DNA from: Ectobius pallidus
Lineage: Eukaryota; Arthropoda; Insecta; Blattodea; Ectobiidae
Assembly: GCA_964059195.1 (NCBI GenBank)
Contig: CAXKWD010000006.1
Location: forward strand, 13,880,530-13,944,529
DNA: 64,000 nucleotides
Direction: 5' to 3'
Below are positions 35,501-46,044 of the stretch, in pieces. The notes under the pieces are model-generated. The model searched no databases. It saw nothing but the letters and a program-made list of their open reading frames with translations, and was not told where the DNA came from. Position 1 is the first letter of the stretch; each line of letters begins with the position of its first letter. Made by a program: the position numbers and the translations under genes.

Positions 35501-36585
35501 TTGACCTTGAAAAACACCCCTTCATAAAATTTAATCATTTAGGGGTGTAAATCATGTCAGATAGTTAATATTACTCTGTAAGATGTTTATATGTCGAAAA
35601 ATGAATTTTTAATGGCTTGGATTGGTCGTGGGGGTGCAAACTACCCTCTAGACGAATTACAGTGGCTCAAGTTATTCATATCTGCAAAAACATGGGTGAC
35701 CTTGAAAAACCACCCCTTCATAAAATTAAATCATTGTGGGGTGGAAATCATGTCAGATAGTTAATATTGTTCTGTAAGATGTTTATTTGCCGAAAAAAGA
35801 ATTTTTAAAGGCTTAGATTGGTTGTGGGGGTGAAAACTACCCTCTAGACGATTTGCAGTGGCTCAAGTTGTCCATATCTGCAAAAACTTGGATGACCTTG
35901 AAAAAACCACCCCCTCATAAAATTAAATAATTTGGGGGTGTAAATCATGTCAGATAGTTCTTATCAATCTGTAAGATGTTTATATGTCGAATAAACAATT
36001 TTAAATGGGTTAGATTGGAAGTTGGGGTGAAAACCACCCTCTTGTTACGGGTGATCATATGGTCTTAATTCTATCACCTAAACATTATACTACTGGATTT
36101 TAAAAGTTATATTTATTTTTATTTCTTAAAACTACCCCTCTAGTGGGGTTGAAAATTAATTCATAAGGGCCTAACTCTTTTTTGTATAACATTTATTTAT
36201 CTAATTTTGTTACTACTCTGTCAGATATACAAATTAATAATATATTCTAAAATTATTATTTTTATTTTTTATTTCTTAAAATACCCCTCTAGGGGGTTGA
36301 AAATTAATTCATAAGGGCCTAACTCATTTGTATAACATTTATTTATTTTTGTTAATTTTATTTATTGTTTTTAGTTTGATTGTTTCAAGGTTGGTATTGC
36401 AGGTCTCTGCTTTACCGACCAAATCTTATATTTGCTATAAATTTGTTTAGGGGGATGATAGAGGGGTGGGGGTGGTGTCACCAGATGGCTCTAGTGCTAT
36501 AGATTCAGGATTGATAATGCTTGTTTCTGTTTTGCCGACCGACCGGCCTCGGTGGATCGCGGACTGAACCTCACCTCCCCCTACT
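29509..36585 (-). repeat. right arm of the giant palindrome
   Basis: Mirror of the left arm. It is 254 bp longer, because near 31,425-31,690 it has one more ~256-bp unit than the left arm. That unit is clearly diverged from its neighbours, so loss of a unit from the left arm is more likely than a new duplication here. Small differences such as GTTTTTCTGACAG (left) versus the complement of CTGTCAGATATAC (right) show the arms are not artificially identical. Confidence 0.9.
31002..31144 (-). repeat. ACGTNA hexamer array (right arm)
   Basis: Reverse complement of the array at 27,843-27,985. Confidence 0.9.
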
Positions 36586-36897
36586 AATGAGTTTACTTCA
36601 TTTACTTCAATTATTTCAGTTGGTAACTTGTTAATGACAAGGCTAATTGTGTGCATGGGAGATTTTGTGAACTTGAATGTTCTGTATTTATTGATATGAA
36701 TATTATTGCTTCCTCTAGTGTCATGGTTATGGATTTCATTGTTACTTATAAAACTGCTTATGTTTTTTTCTGTAAAACGTGGCCGCTCTATATATTAAAA
36801 TACCAGTTAATGTTAAAATATTTTGAGTTTTAAAAACTTCTCTTAAAGAGTCTCTTTGCCCAAGATTAAAAATTACTCTTAAAAAACTTTTTTGCCT
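36586..36897 (-). pseudogene. LINE ORF2 fragment (right half of the split host LINE)
   Basis: The minus strand carries SLREVFKTQNILTL, a block typical of the post-RT region of CR1/Jockey-like ORF2 (usually ..FK.L.ILTLPS..), followed after a frame change by KLPTEIIEVNEVNS up to the insertion point. The LINE is 5'-truncated at about 36,897, so with the left half it measured about 0.6 kb before it was hit. It was probably already dead. An ORF caller runs this frame on into the palindrome terminus; that extension is chimeric. Confidence 0.8.
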
Positions 36898-38136
36898 TAT
36901 AAATAGGGTAAATCCCGGTGAGATGGCCATGCTTTTTTAAATGCTCAATAACTTGGAGGATTTTCAAGAGAATTCTTGTGCAAAATGTTCAATCAGGTCC
37001 TTGGATGTCACATTCTCATAACAATGTTTTATGGAGAAAAAAAGTAATTTAGGGTGAGAAATCTCAACATTTTAAAAAATGGTACGTAGGCCATCTCACC
37101 CGAGGTGCCAGGGGGATATTGCCATAGGACATAGGGACAGTTGGCCACACCATCCTCGAAGATAGAAAGTACAGGTAACAAAGTAGAAAGACTAGGTAGC
37201 TGTACTTCTATAAATATATACAAACAAAATTAACTTAAGTGCTTGAGTAACTGAAAGGTTCTGATACATTTCTGAAAAGATAACTAAACTCTATTGCATG
37301 CCACTACATGCGATGGAGGGGAAGGGCATACCGTCTAACCTCTAAATCATTTATCTCCATCTTTCGACTTCGTTAGTTGATGACAGGATGAAAGCACGTG
37401 GTCGGCATGCCGACTTCCGTGACCGGTTTTGATGGTTTTCTACACCAGATTCCTAATGTACTTCTTTATCAAATAGGCTTAAATCCTCAGTTGTCCTAAC
37501 GAGGCTGATTGCTTCCCGTTTCAGATTCCACTATGTCAGAAAAATCCGAGATGGTGCCGAGGGTGGAACTCGGGTCACCAGAACCTAACTCAGCAATAGG
37601 TAGCCTATTGGAAGAGATCTCCAAAACACCAACATTGTTCATGTTTCTTATATCATTAATCTTCCACAAATAAACGTAAATATTCAAAATAATACAATAT
37701 TATGGAGACACCTTTGGCATAGAAACATGAGTCCAATCTACTTTTTAAGCACATAAATAATTTTGAAAATGAATTGAATAATAATTTATTTAATTAGGGG
37801 TACACTGTCAAAATCGTCTCTATTTACATTCATCTTTCTGGTTTGGGTTTTAAAAATAGTTTCCTTAAGGTATACGTATTAATATGTTCGTTTATGCCAT
37901 TTCCCTAGCAATAAAAATATTAAAAAAATATTGAGAATCGATGGAAATTAGTCTTTAGTGAAAATTTTTACATTTCGTGTTAGAAAAATCAGAAGATCTT
38001 GAAAATATGGCTCTTAAGTTGTTGGCCAACTCTCCCGGAAAAAAGTGGGTCATCTCTCCTATTTGTAAAGGTGAGATGGCCATACTCAGTAGTTAAAAAT
38101 GGAAAAGTTTAGAACAGAACACGTAATACAATTCGA
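36898..38136. other. unassigned DNA with recurrent GAGATGGCC words
   Basis: GTGAGATGGCCAT occurs at about 36,919 and 38,082, and its complement GGCCATCTCACC at 37,089; similar words lie at 37,139 and 38,047. They suggest an old repeat unit but no boundary is definable. No gene. Confidence 0.4.
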
Positions 38137-38203
38137 GGTATCTTTTAACCTGCATATAAAAAAGATGCAAAATCATTAAATGCCTTGCCCTGATTATTAT
38201 AAA
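38137..38203 (+). repeat. retroelement-like 3' segment, copy 2
   Basis: Near-identical to 22,286-22,345 in the same orientation. Confidence 0.6.
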
Positions 38204-38215
38204 TGTGTAGGCACC

Positions 38216-38340
38216 GTAGTGTTGTTTAGCTGCAGGGTCATTTACCTCGTGTGTATGAAAGTTGCATTAATCTTGAGTTTAAACACGTATGCACCTTGAA
38301 ACGAATGCACAAAGCTTAACTCGTTGAAAAAGCTATCAAC
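38216..38340 (+). repeat. dispersed repeat, family Y copy 2
   Basis: Partner of 11,310-11,400, with the same block order and an extra ~25 bp in the middle. Confidence 0.5.
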
Positions 38341-38990
38341 CCCAAGTAGGGAGTGGAAGTAATGGAGCTATATGCGGTCAGGAATAACGCGCTCCCTGTT
38401 GCCTTGCTTGCTTGCGAGCGCTTTATTTGCTAGCACTGATCCAACGAATTAGCGTTACATTAACTGCCCATCACACCTAATGCAAACACGGCCTGTGGTT
38501 GCTCTCGCCCATCAAAACCTATACGGGCTGACTGTTTCTCTATATACGCCCGTATACGTTCATGCAGTTTGCTGATCTGTTCTACATATATGCTATTCTC
38601 TCTGTTTGTTTATATACCGTGTATGAATAAGGCTGGACGCACTCCGCTCTCCCCTCTCTGAGGGCTGCTCTGCTTAGAACTGCATTCGGTTTTAGTTCAA
38701 ATTTGGATTTCGATGTTGTTGATTATAATGGTGAATATGTAGGTAGTAGAACAATGCATTGTGTACTTGTATTCTCTCGCTGTGTGTATTCGTTTTAGAT
38801 CTAAAATGTATTACTCTAATGTCGGTGGTAAAATGTGCTGTTGGGTACACACTTTTTTTTTTACTCTGTTTCGAATCTCTCGATTTTTTCGAGAGCGTTG
38901 TGAATTGATGGTAAAAAATGTTGCCACTTAGCCCATTATTACAGTTCTGGTGAGATTGACATATAGAGAATTTTCGATTGCTACAATTAT
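38341..38990. other. unassigned DNA, locally GC-richer
   Basis: 38,340-38,680 is less AT-rich than its surroundings (GC-containing CTTGCTTGCTTGCGAGCGC, CGCCCGTATACG) and could be a decayed 5' regulatory region or LTR-like segment. I see no ORF with a domain, splice-supported exon or paired LTR. Confidence 0.35.
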
Positions 38991-40442
38991 CATATGAGTC
39001 ATTCTCAAAAACAATTGCCGTTTTGCCTCCTCGACAGGATCCCCAGATTGAACATTCAACTTCGGTTTTTCTGAACGACTGGTTTTCCATGGCATCATAC
39101 CACTACAGTATTTTTCAAATGAGAAGCAGATTCCTTCACCACCAATCACGTGTACGAGCTTTCTTTGTCCCGCTAGCAGTACGAGTCTTCCCTACGTCTC
39201 GCCGTCTCGCCGCGTATCTAAGCAAGGAGATGGACAAACTGTTTGTCATCTGCAAAACACTTTATTGAAGTTTAAGAAACTGCATAGGAATCATGAGTTT
39301 TCTCGTTTTGTGATTGTATACGAGTTTTTGAAGTTGGTGGAACGTATTGAATTTGTAATGAGTGTTACCACTGTTCTTGTCCTTTTTCAACGTGTTTTCA
39401 GGTTAAAAAAATAGAAATGGACTGAGCAGTTGTAAGGTAGCATTACCTTTGTCTTGAAATGCTGGAGACGAATGAAAATAGTTTACAACAGTTTACAAGT
39501 TTCAGAATAAGGAGTGTTACCCAAAACAATTATCCTCAATCTTATTTTCACTTTTCTTGCTGTCCTCCCTCCTCGATGTCTGGTCGGAAATTTTTCGTAG
39601 AGGGAAAAGATGACGCAATACTTCATCCCCTCCTCCCCACCCCTTAAATCTTCTTTGGGGAGCACTAGACCGGGTAACACTCCTTATCACGGTTTCATGT
39701 GACAAAGATTCAAATGAACTTCCTGGCTACGATTTTTCCCCCTTCTTTTAAATTCTGAAACATCCTCTAGACCAGGCAAGCAATGCACTGAGAGTGCGAA
39801 GTTCTCTACCCCTACACTCGCCCCATTCCATTCCTTCCACGTGAGAGGTAGTCAGACTCGTGACGCATGCCACAGTGGCGGTACCTCAGATATTGGAGGA
39901 GAGATCTTTTAAGTAATGAAATGAATATTTCTTGAACTGCTGAAGAGTTGGCAAGGAAGGGACAAAGAGATGTAATGAGACAACTAGGTATCATGAGGAA
40001 AGACGCAATGGCAACGTTGAAGCACAGTTCTAATATTCTAGCCAAGCCTTCAGCTCAGAGAAGCAGGTCTATACAATTAACATTATTTATTAATTAGTTC
40101 TACTTATTTCCCTTATGTTACTAGTGGCATTTAAGTGGTTTCTACACCTTAACTCTCAAAATAAACGTCACAATTTAGCTGAATAATGTAGTGAAATTAT
40201 TTAAACGTACATTATTAGACTACATATTGGCGTATTCCTAATGACACTGTGTTAATTTAGACAGTTGGCATCTTTTTAGCTCTTTGCAGATATTATCTTT
40301 TTAATATCCGACTGCAAACTCGATGAACTTAAACACAGAACACATCGTAGATATTCATAAGAAATATGACTGCCCGGCAAGCTCTTGTTCCAGGTCAATA
40401 GGCTGAAAAGTTGTTTAAATTGATAAGTAGTACCAAACATGG

Positions 40443-42000
40443 TCAGTAATTTAGGCTACTTGCAAAAAGGCGCAGCTTGGGAAATGTTTTCGGCAGTGAA
40501 GTGTATAAATCCAAACCAAGTTTTCCTGAACTGCGCAATGGTATGCTGCTTTGAAGGTTAATTGATTCCAATTGCAGTTCGTCATGGCCCACCAAAGGAT
40601 CATATGTAAATGGATTTTCGAAAAACCTGCAGTCGTTGTCCAACGCTTGCACGACTACAAATTTATCTGAGAATGCTCCTGATAACTCCTGTAAAAGTGC
40701 CATATATTTTTCTTTCTTATCAAGCAATTCATCTTTCATAACCGAATTTAAGGATGGGAAATGGTGCCATTTATTCTCTACTATTTGGCTCTTCCACATA
40801 TTTAATTTCTGATTAATGCTTTCACACAGTCTGTTAAAACTTATATGTACAATCGTGTTGTTGTATATCGTTATATGTACAATCACGTATTTACGTGAAC
40901 CGTTAAATCGCTTAAGAACGCTAAATCACAAACAAAAATATCATCTTTAAGTTCTGGAACTGCAATCCCTTTGGTTGCTAGGAAAGTATAGCAAACATGC
41001 CTAATTTCGCAGTATCTTTTTATTTTATTTATTGCAAAATTGGGAACAGTAGTGGAAATATTTCATCTTATTCATCAAAGAGGGCATCTTCTCTTCTATT
41101 TTATCCTTTTTTTTTATATTTTTCCATTACTGTTCCTGATTTTGCAGGAAATAAAATAAAAAGGTACTGCGAAATTAGGGGTACTGCGAAATTAGGCATG
41201 TTTGCCCCTACGTATTTCCGTAGATCAAACATTCTTTGCAACATTTTGCCTCTGGTTAGCCAACTTACCTGGCAGAAGTATGGCAAATCCAAGTATTCGG
41301 AATCTGAGAGTATCAAAATTTCCTGAAATTGTCTATGCCGCAGAGCATGCGCTCTGATTATTTTCACAATCTTAACACGGACATCCATTACGTTATTCAA
41401 AGTAGTTTATTTTGGACACAATGCTTCCCTGTGAATAATGCAGTGAATGGCTACAAAACTATTAGAGGGAAATCCATTTTTACAAAGGAATTTTCGCAGT
41501 CTCACTATTAGACCTATTTCTGTTCCCACCATTGCTGGAGCCCCATCTGTAGCTACGCAGACCAACTTGTCCCATTCATGCTCAAACTTTCATGCTATCA
41601 TCATCACTGCCTCAAAAAATCTTCACCGCGTGAATGATCTTTCATTGAATAAATATCCAGCAGTTCCTCGATCACTGCTAATTCTTTATCTACATGTCTT
41701 ATAAACACAGCAAGTTGAGCAGTATCTTTATTTTCAGTAGTTTTGTCCATGGCAAGGGAAAATGAACAATGTCTATCAACCGTTTCTCCAAACTTTTGCC
41801 CAGATCAACAATTCTATTGGTAACAGAACCTCGTCTTAGGTTCCAACATGAGCCGAATTGAAATGCCTCCTGATGGTAAAGCTTGTAATGTAGTCAATAA
41901 TAGTAGGGCATATCAAACCCTGTGCATTATCATCTTCAAGGAAAAAAAATACTTGTTCTCCCAGTCCCGATTAAATATTCTTCGTTCATTCATGTTGCAC
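40443..42000 (-). pseudogene. hAT transposase (ZBED5/GTF2IRD2-like), disrupted
   Basis: In N-to-C order on the minus strand: an N-terminal RIFNRDWENKYFFF block (BED-finger region, about 41,990) with RRHFNSAHV, then VATDGAPAMVG (about 41,550), HCIIHREALC (about 41,430), RHRQFQE (about 41,335), WLTRGK (about 41,255), DLAFLSDLTVHVN (about 40,900) and CRFFENPF..LQLESINLQ (about 40,600). This is the block order of the ZBED5/GTF2IRD2 class of hAT-derived proteins. Several in-frame stops, frame changes and a MITE insertion at 40,991-41,205 inactivate it. The C-terminal dimerisation block ends in Y-rich residues near 40,443. No functional protein. Confidence 0.85.
40991..41205. mobile_element. 215-bp MITE in the hAT transposase
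   Basis: Perfect 24-bp inverted ends beginning GCAAACATGCCTAATTTCGC. The right end carries a second GTACTGCGAAATTAGG copy in tandem. It separates the WLTRGK and DLAFLSDLT blocks of the transposase, so it inserted after the hAT element. No target duplication is certain. Inner arms around CAGTAGTGGAAA/TTTTCCATTACTG are also inverted, so most of the element is a hairpin. Confidence 0.8.
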
Positions 42001-42801
42001 ACAAGCCAGCACTGAACAGGATTACTGCCACGCGACTAGTCCCTGAGTCAACCGGTTTAGTTGTCATTACCTCGCTCCTGAAATAGAGTAGTGGGGACGA
42101 GAGGGAGGGTAACTTCGCGCCTTCAGTGCCTTCGTTCCCGACCCTGCTCTAGACAGTTTCATTTGGATGTTGAGCTAACATTCATCCGCGAATGATTCAT
42201 TTTGAGCCTTTTCATGTCAAGAAGTCAAAATGCTGGATGAAGAATATGGGTTGTGACAGTCACACGCCTTACCTTTTCTCACGTTTTTTGACATAGACAT
42301 GAACGTTACGTTCCACGATGTATACATAGAAATTATTTAGGGTGGCGCAGAAACTCGCATGGGTTTGGGGCAAAATCTGAAGAAAAAAAAAATTGCTTGA
42401 TATCTCAAGTAGAAGTGTCTTTTTCAGGCCTGTGACACCAAAACGGCATTTTTTTTTAGAATGACCCATATGCAAGCACAGTATACAACAATCGTATAAC
42501 AAAATTGAACAAAATATAGATCTGATGTTGAACCCGGGAAGTATCGAAAGATTTTCGGATGGTATCAGTCAAATATTTTACGGCGAATTCAGTTCGCGGC
42601 TTATGTGAGTTTGGACATGTTCGGCTTAGACGAACACCGAGCATTGAATTCGGCCAGAGCTTCCTTTTACTTCGATAACCGAAGCTCTTATTGGGTACAA
42701 TATCGCAGTCTCTCTCCATGTGATCCATTTGTTGAAGGAATGCACTTACAATGTGGGTAGCACCTTCACTTTCCATTATTATTGTTAATAGATTAGTAGA
42801 T

Positions 42802-43444
42802 CTGGGATTTTAAGGCAAATGCCTGTTTTGTTCCTTATGAAATAACATGAAAGTTTTAAATATGTGGACGTTTCATGATAAATCACTTACGTTTATACAG
42901 TCTTATAGTGCCCTAAAATGCCTATTTGGACCTTTAGAGCCTATTTTACTATTTTAGTGCCTAAAATGCCTATTTTGTACATTTAAAATAAAATTCAACT
43001 TCTTTAATTTTCACAGTCTTATAATGGACATCCCTCAATGAAAAGCAGAACAGCAGAGGTGGGATTTTCACAGAAACTTGATTATTCCAAACAATTGTCG
43101 CTAAAGGAATGTTGACTGACGGGGCAGGGGGAGGATAAAGGGGGAAGGACTACTGTGTCAAGTCACCAGTGAATAAACATTAAGTGAATATAGTTCGTGA
43201 TGCCTAATTTTGCAGTTAAATTTGTTAAGAATAGGTATACTGTACCACGTTTCTTGCAGAAAAAGAAGACCATGTTACAGTGTAAGTAGCCTATATTGTA
43301 ATATTTTAAAGTCTATTTTCTGTCTATCTATACATTTTTAAAGCATATTTAAGTGCCTATTTTCCCTTTTAAAAGCCTATTTACTTGCTTTAAAAGCCTA
43401 TTTTAGGTGCCTAAAACTATTTTTTTTAAAGAATAAAATCCCAG
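42802..43444. mobile_element. hAT-like MITE with GCCTATTTT arrays
   Basis: Ends CTGGGATTTTA (42,802) and TAAAATCCCAG (43,444) are inverted. GCCTATTTT, TGCCTAAAATGCC and their complements recur at both ends (42,910-42,985 and 43,345-43,420). Flanking octamers do not match, so superfamily is inferred from style only. Confidence 0.55.
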
Positions 43445-43479
43445 GTTTATAGATGAGACACCTACCGACGCTGGGATCC

Positions 43480-43590
43480 GGGGTCAATTCTCTGTCGAAT
43501 ATCCCGGGGTGTATGGGGTAGGTTTTCTCGAGGTGACCTTGTTTTATTTCCGTGTATACTCATCAGTGCTTTATCTTCATAGAACAACGT
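43480..43590 (+). mobile_element. SINE-like relic
   Basis: GGGTAGGTTTTCTCGAGGT and neighbouring bases resemble the tail of the SINE at 57,692-57,945 (GGGCAGGTTTTCTCGGGGT). The tRNA-like head is degenerate. Confidence 0.4.
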
Positions 43591-43639
43591 AGTTACAAAA
43601 AATAATTGATTAAAATTAAGTATTAGCAATGAAGAGACA

Positions 43640-43830
43640 ATTTTATGTTATTAATAAAATCAGGTAAACTGATGTAAAAATGTGCCAGTACGGTATGTTT
43701 TTGTTTAATCAGTTATGACTGCAATTATGATATGCAGAATATGTTTTTTTTTTTTAAATTGATTTCCGAGTTAAGCTCCAGATTTATTAATTAAGCAGGG
43801 CTTACGGAAGAACAAAGGTCTAGTTTCTTC
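43640..43830 (-). repeat. dispersed repeat, family X copy 2
   Basis: Reverse-complement match to 150-320 and 52,950-53,130. Confidence 0.65.
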
Positions 43831-43934
43831 TTTTTTTTTTTAATCAGATTAAAATCTTCCTGCATCATCTGAACTGTACAGATTTGTGATATCTTGACAA
43901 TCGCACACTCACATAAAAATACAAAAAAAAAAAA

Positions 43935-44020
43935 AGTGAAATTGGCCGGTTTCGGGATTTGAACCATTGAACTCCAGAATGTGAGGCCAAGACATTACCA
44001 TCTCGGCCACCTGGGTCAGT
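43935..44020 (-). mobile_element. SINE/tRNA-like fragment
   Basis: The minus strand has AGGTGGCCGAGATGGTAATG (A box region) and GGTTCAAATCCCG (B box) at tRNA-like spacing with a Leu/Ser-like layout, followed by CCGGCCAATTT shared with 13,240-13,345. Stems are imperfect, so it is probably a SINE. Confidence 0.55.
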
Positions 44021-44149
44021 TTAACGGTCTAGTTGGATCAGGTCATGTAAAACAATAGTGTTTTTGGTCATAGGTAACTGTATTTTAATTTCCAAAGCCT
44101 TATAATATCACAGTAAAACAATTGACTATGTTGTCAAGATAACTGATTT

Positions 44150-44725
44150 GCTTTTCTTTTATAAATTCTTTCGAATACATATATTATCAAAAATAGACAC
44201 TAAATTGAGCATTACTCCGAAACAGTTCAACCGATTTCATCCAATATCAACAGACGTCTTCCCATGGGCATTATAAAAGTGTATACCAAGTTTCATAAAA
44301 AATCCGGTAAAGCCTATTTGAGCTACCGCGTCTTTAAAATATACACTAAATTGGGTTTTACTCCGGTACCAGTCTACCTATTTGGTCCAATATCAGTAGA
44401 CGTCTTCCCATGTACATTATAAATGTGTATACAAAGTTTCAGGAAAATCCAATAAAGCATATTTGAGTTATCGCGACCTCTCATATATTAACATAAAAGG
44501 CACTAAATTGGGCATTATTCCGGTACTGGCCAACCGATTTGATTGAATATCAATAGACGTCTTTCCATGGACATTATAAATGTGTTTTCCAAGTTTCATG
44601 AAAATCCGAAAAAGCATATTTGAGTTATGGTGCGTACAGACACACGGACGCACAGACAGACGGACAGACATTTTTTCGTCCCCCACACAATCTCATAAAG
44701 TACCATACTGGCACTTAATAACAAG
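44150..44725 (-). repeat. interspersed repeat with three ~150-bp tandem units, copy 2
   Basis: Reverse-complement counterpart of 13,490-14,070, including the GTCTGTCCG leader and the AGTGCCAGTATGGTACTTTA end at 44,695-44,718. Confidence 0.75.
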
Positions 44726-44734
44726 TTAGGCGTT

Positions 44735-44880
44735 TTCCTTGTTGGACATTACATGAGAATATTATAGTAGAAAAATTCCTCTGGCACTGAGATTTGAACC
44801 CAGGACCTTTTCTAATGTGATGTCCAACAGAGACAATAATCTGTGGTTCATAAATTCTCATATATCCATCTTGAATGTTA
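44735..44880. mobile_element. SINE family Z, rearranged copy
   Basis: The left part is the inverted body with a B box (minus strand GGGTTCAAATCTC); the right part is the direct tail CCAACAGAGACAATAATCTG. The two halves face each other, so this copy is internally inverted relative to 45,030-45,190. Confidence 0.55.
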
Positions 44881-45029
44881 ATTGTACAATAACAGTGGAA
44901 GCCCGGTCACAAAAATCACTAATTAGTGTGCCTCACGGTATTGCATATGACATAACTTGTCTGTCAGTGAGGTAGACCATTAAGGGCAACCAATCATAGG
45001 AGACAGGTTCCATCTGGCGCTGTGGATGA

Positions 45030-45190
45030 ACTCTGGTTTAGCTCAGTTGGTAGAGCATTGGCACGGATAGCCAAAGGTCCTAGGTTCTATTCCCAGTATC
45101 ACAGGAATTTTTCTCCTATAATATTCTCATGTAATATCCAACAGAGACAATAATATGCGGTTCATGAATTCATATATATCCATCTTGACT
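45030..45190 (+). mobile_element. SINE family Z with tRNA-like head
   Basis: A box TAGCTCAGTTGGTAGAGC, anticodon arm TTGGC/GCCAA, and B box GGTTCTATTCC are at tRNA spacing (45,034-45,104). The acceptor arms do not pair and a conserved tail follows (TTTTTCTCCTATAATATT, CAACAGAGACAATAAT) that is repeated at 44,735-44,880 and 52,560-52,680. Hence a SINE and not a tRNA gene. Confidence 0.7.
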
Positions 45191-46044
45191 TTATATATTT
45201 ATCACTTTATTTTTCATGTTAAGAGAGTTGTGAATTTCAGTTTTTCAAAAAACTTTGTCCATCTCTAACCCGTTGGCCCTTTTAACGAAAAAAAAAAAGA
45301 ATTAAAGTTTATTGTATACATAGGCCCATAAAAATATATATGCACACAATAAACTTTTGAGTTGACGATAGTTTTGGGGTCTAAAGAACATGAAACGAAA
45401 AACTAGATAGAAATTTTCCAGAAGTCGCTCCTTGGTAAATTACTGCAGTAGATATTCTTTTTTCGAAGTCTGCCTAAAATCCAGCAACCTCATCGGAAAT
45501 CAAACCGGTGACCTTCGGGTTTCAAGCGCAGTACCTCAACAAATCCTACCACAACAAATCCTACCACAACGTCCCCATTCTTACATATAAGCATATATGC
45601 TGATGTAGAAGGGTAACAGAATTTTCTTCTTTCCTCACTCCACTTTCAGGCATGTCACAATATGAATGCATAAACAAACACTTTTTTATATATTTTATAT
45701 ATTTTGTAGAGTGGGGAACTCACACCTGCCATAAATAACTGACAGCACTTTCCCCTTAATTATATATTGAAATTACAATAAATAGTCCAACGTCTGAAGT
45801 TGAAAATTAGTCCTCTTCAGTAGATGTCATGAAGTCTTTTGTTTTCTTTTTTTATGTGTAATTACTTGTTTGTTTGATTGTATACAACTTACGTAACAGT
45901 TGTATTGAACTCATGTTCATAATGAACTCTACAGGTAAACTCCACTCTAAAAGTATGTAAGCTTTCCTAAACATCAACAGTGTGTAACAGCAGTGGACTA
46001 TCAAGTTATAAGTAGAGTCCTACAAGACTTTTAAATATTTTAAA
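45191..46044. other. unassigned DNA; possible SINE head near 45,485-45,560
   Basis: The minus strand of 45,485-45,560 has a GGTCACCGGTTTGATTTCC B-box-like string after a TGGTAGGATTTG A-box-like one. The rest shows no feature. Confidence 0.35.

Larger units (their letters stand above)
22656..36585. mobile_element. giant palindromic (fold-back-like) element, 13.9 kb
   Basis: Two arms, 22,656-29,478 (6,823 bp) and 29,509-36,585 (7,077 bp), are reverse complements with few mismatches by eye around a ~30-bp centre. Termini are AGTAGGGGGAGGTGAGG..CCTCACCTCCCCCTACT, flanked by perfect AATGAG (22,650-22,655 and 36,586-36,591). The arms are built of tandem repeats: a ~140-bp pair, ~195-bp units, ~250-bp degenerate units and a hexamer array. 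No ORF above ~80 codons exists, and paired ORFs in the arms are identical because the arms are. Terminal AG..CT and a 6-bp duplication recall Polinton/Maverick termini, while tandem-repeat arms recall Drosophila Foldback elements (9-bp duplication); neither fit is complete. It would need enzymes supplied in trans. Confidence 0.85.
38997..42466 (-). mobile_element. near full-length dead hAT element, ZBED5/GTF2IRD2-type
   Basis: 3.47 kb bounded by AGTCATTCTCAAAAACAATT and AAAACGGCATT..AGAATGACC, inverted, with a perfect 6-bp flanking duplication CATATG (38,991-38,996 and 42,467-42,472). It encodes a decayed transposase on the minus strand and contains a 215-bp MITE. A deletion derivative lies at 7,937-8,869 in opposite orientation. 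Typical hAT duplications are 8 bp; groups with 5- or 6-bp duplications are described, and this fits better there. Confidence 0.85.

Noticed and set aside
22656..36585. Long-read fold-back artefact for the giant palindrome
   Set aside because: An exact target duplication, two halves of one LINE at the two flanks, an extra unit in one arm and scattered arm differences are not expected from an artefact. It is still worth confirming with spanning reads.
22656..36585. Polinton/Maverick element
   Set aside because: The 6-bp duplication and AG..CT ends are compatible, but none of the expected genes (polymerase B, integrase, protease, ATPase, capsid) is present and the arms are pure tandem repeats. 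Kept only as a possible source of end-recognition.
36447..36656. 69-codon minus-strand ORF
   Set aside because: It starts in the host LINE and reads across the target duplication into the palindrome terminus, so it is chimeric.
38692..39268. Overlapping 73-132 codon ORFs on both strands
   Set aside because: They straddle the end of the hAT element and its non-coding subterminal region; no domain, and the matching region at 8.7-8.87 kb lacks them.
45034..45104. tRNA gene with anticodon GGA
   Set aside because: A box, anticodon stem and B box are present, but acceptor strands do not pair and the sequence continues into a SINE tail repeated elsewhere.
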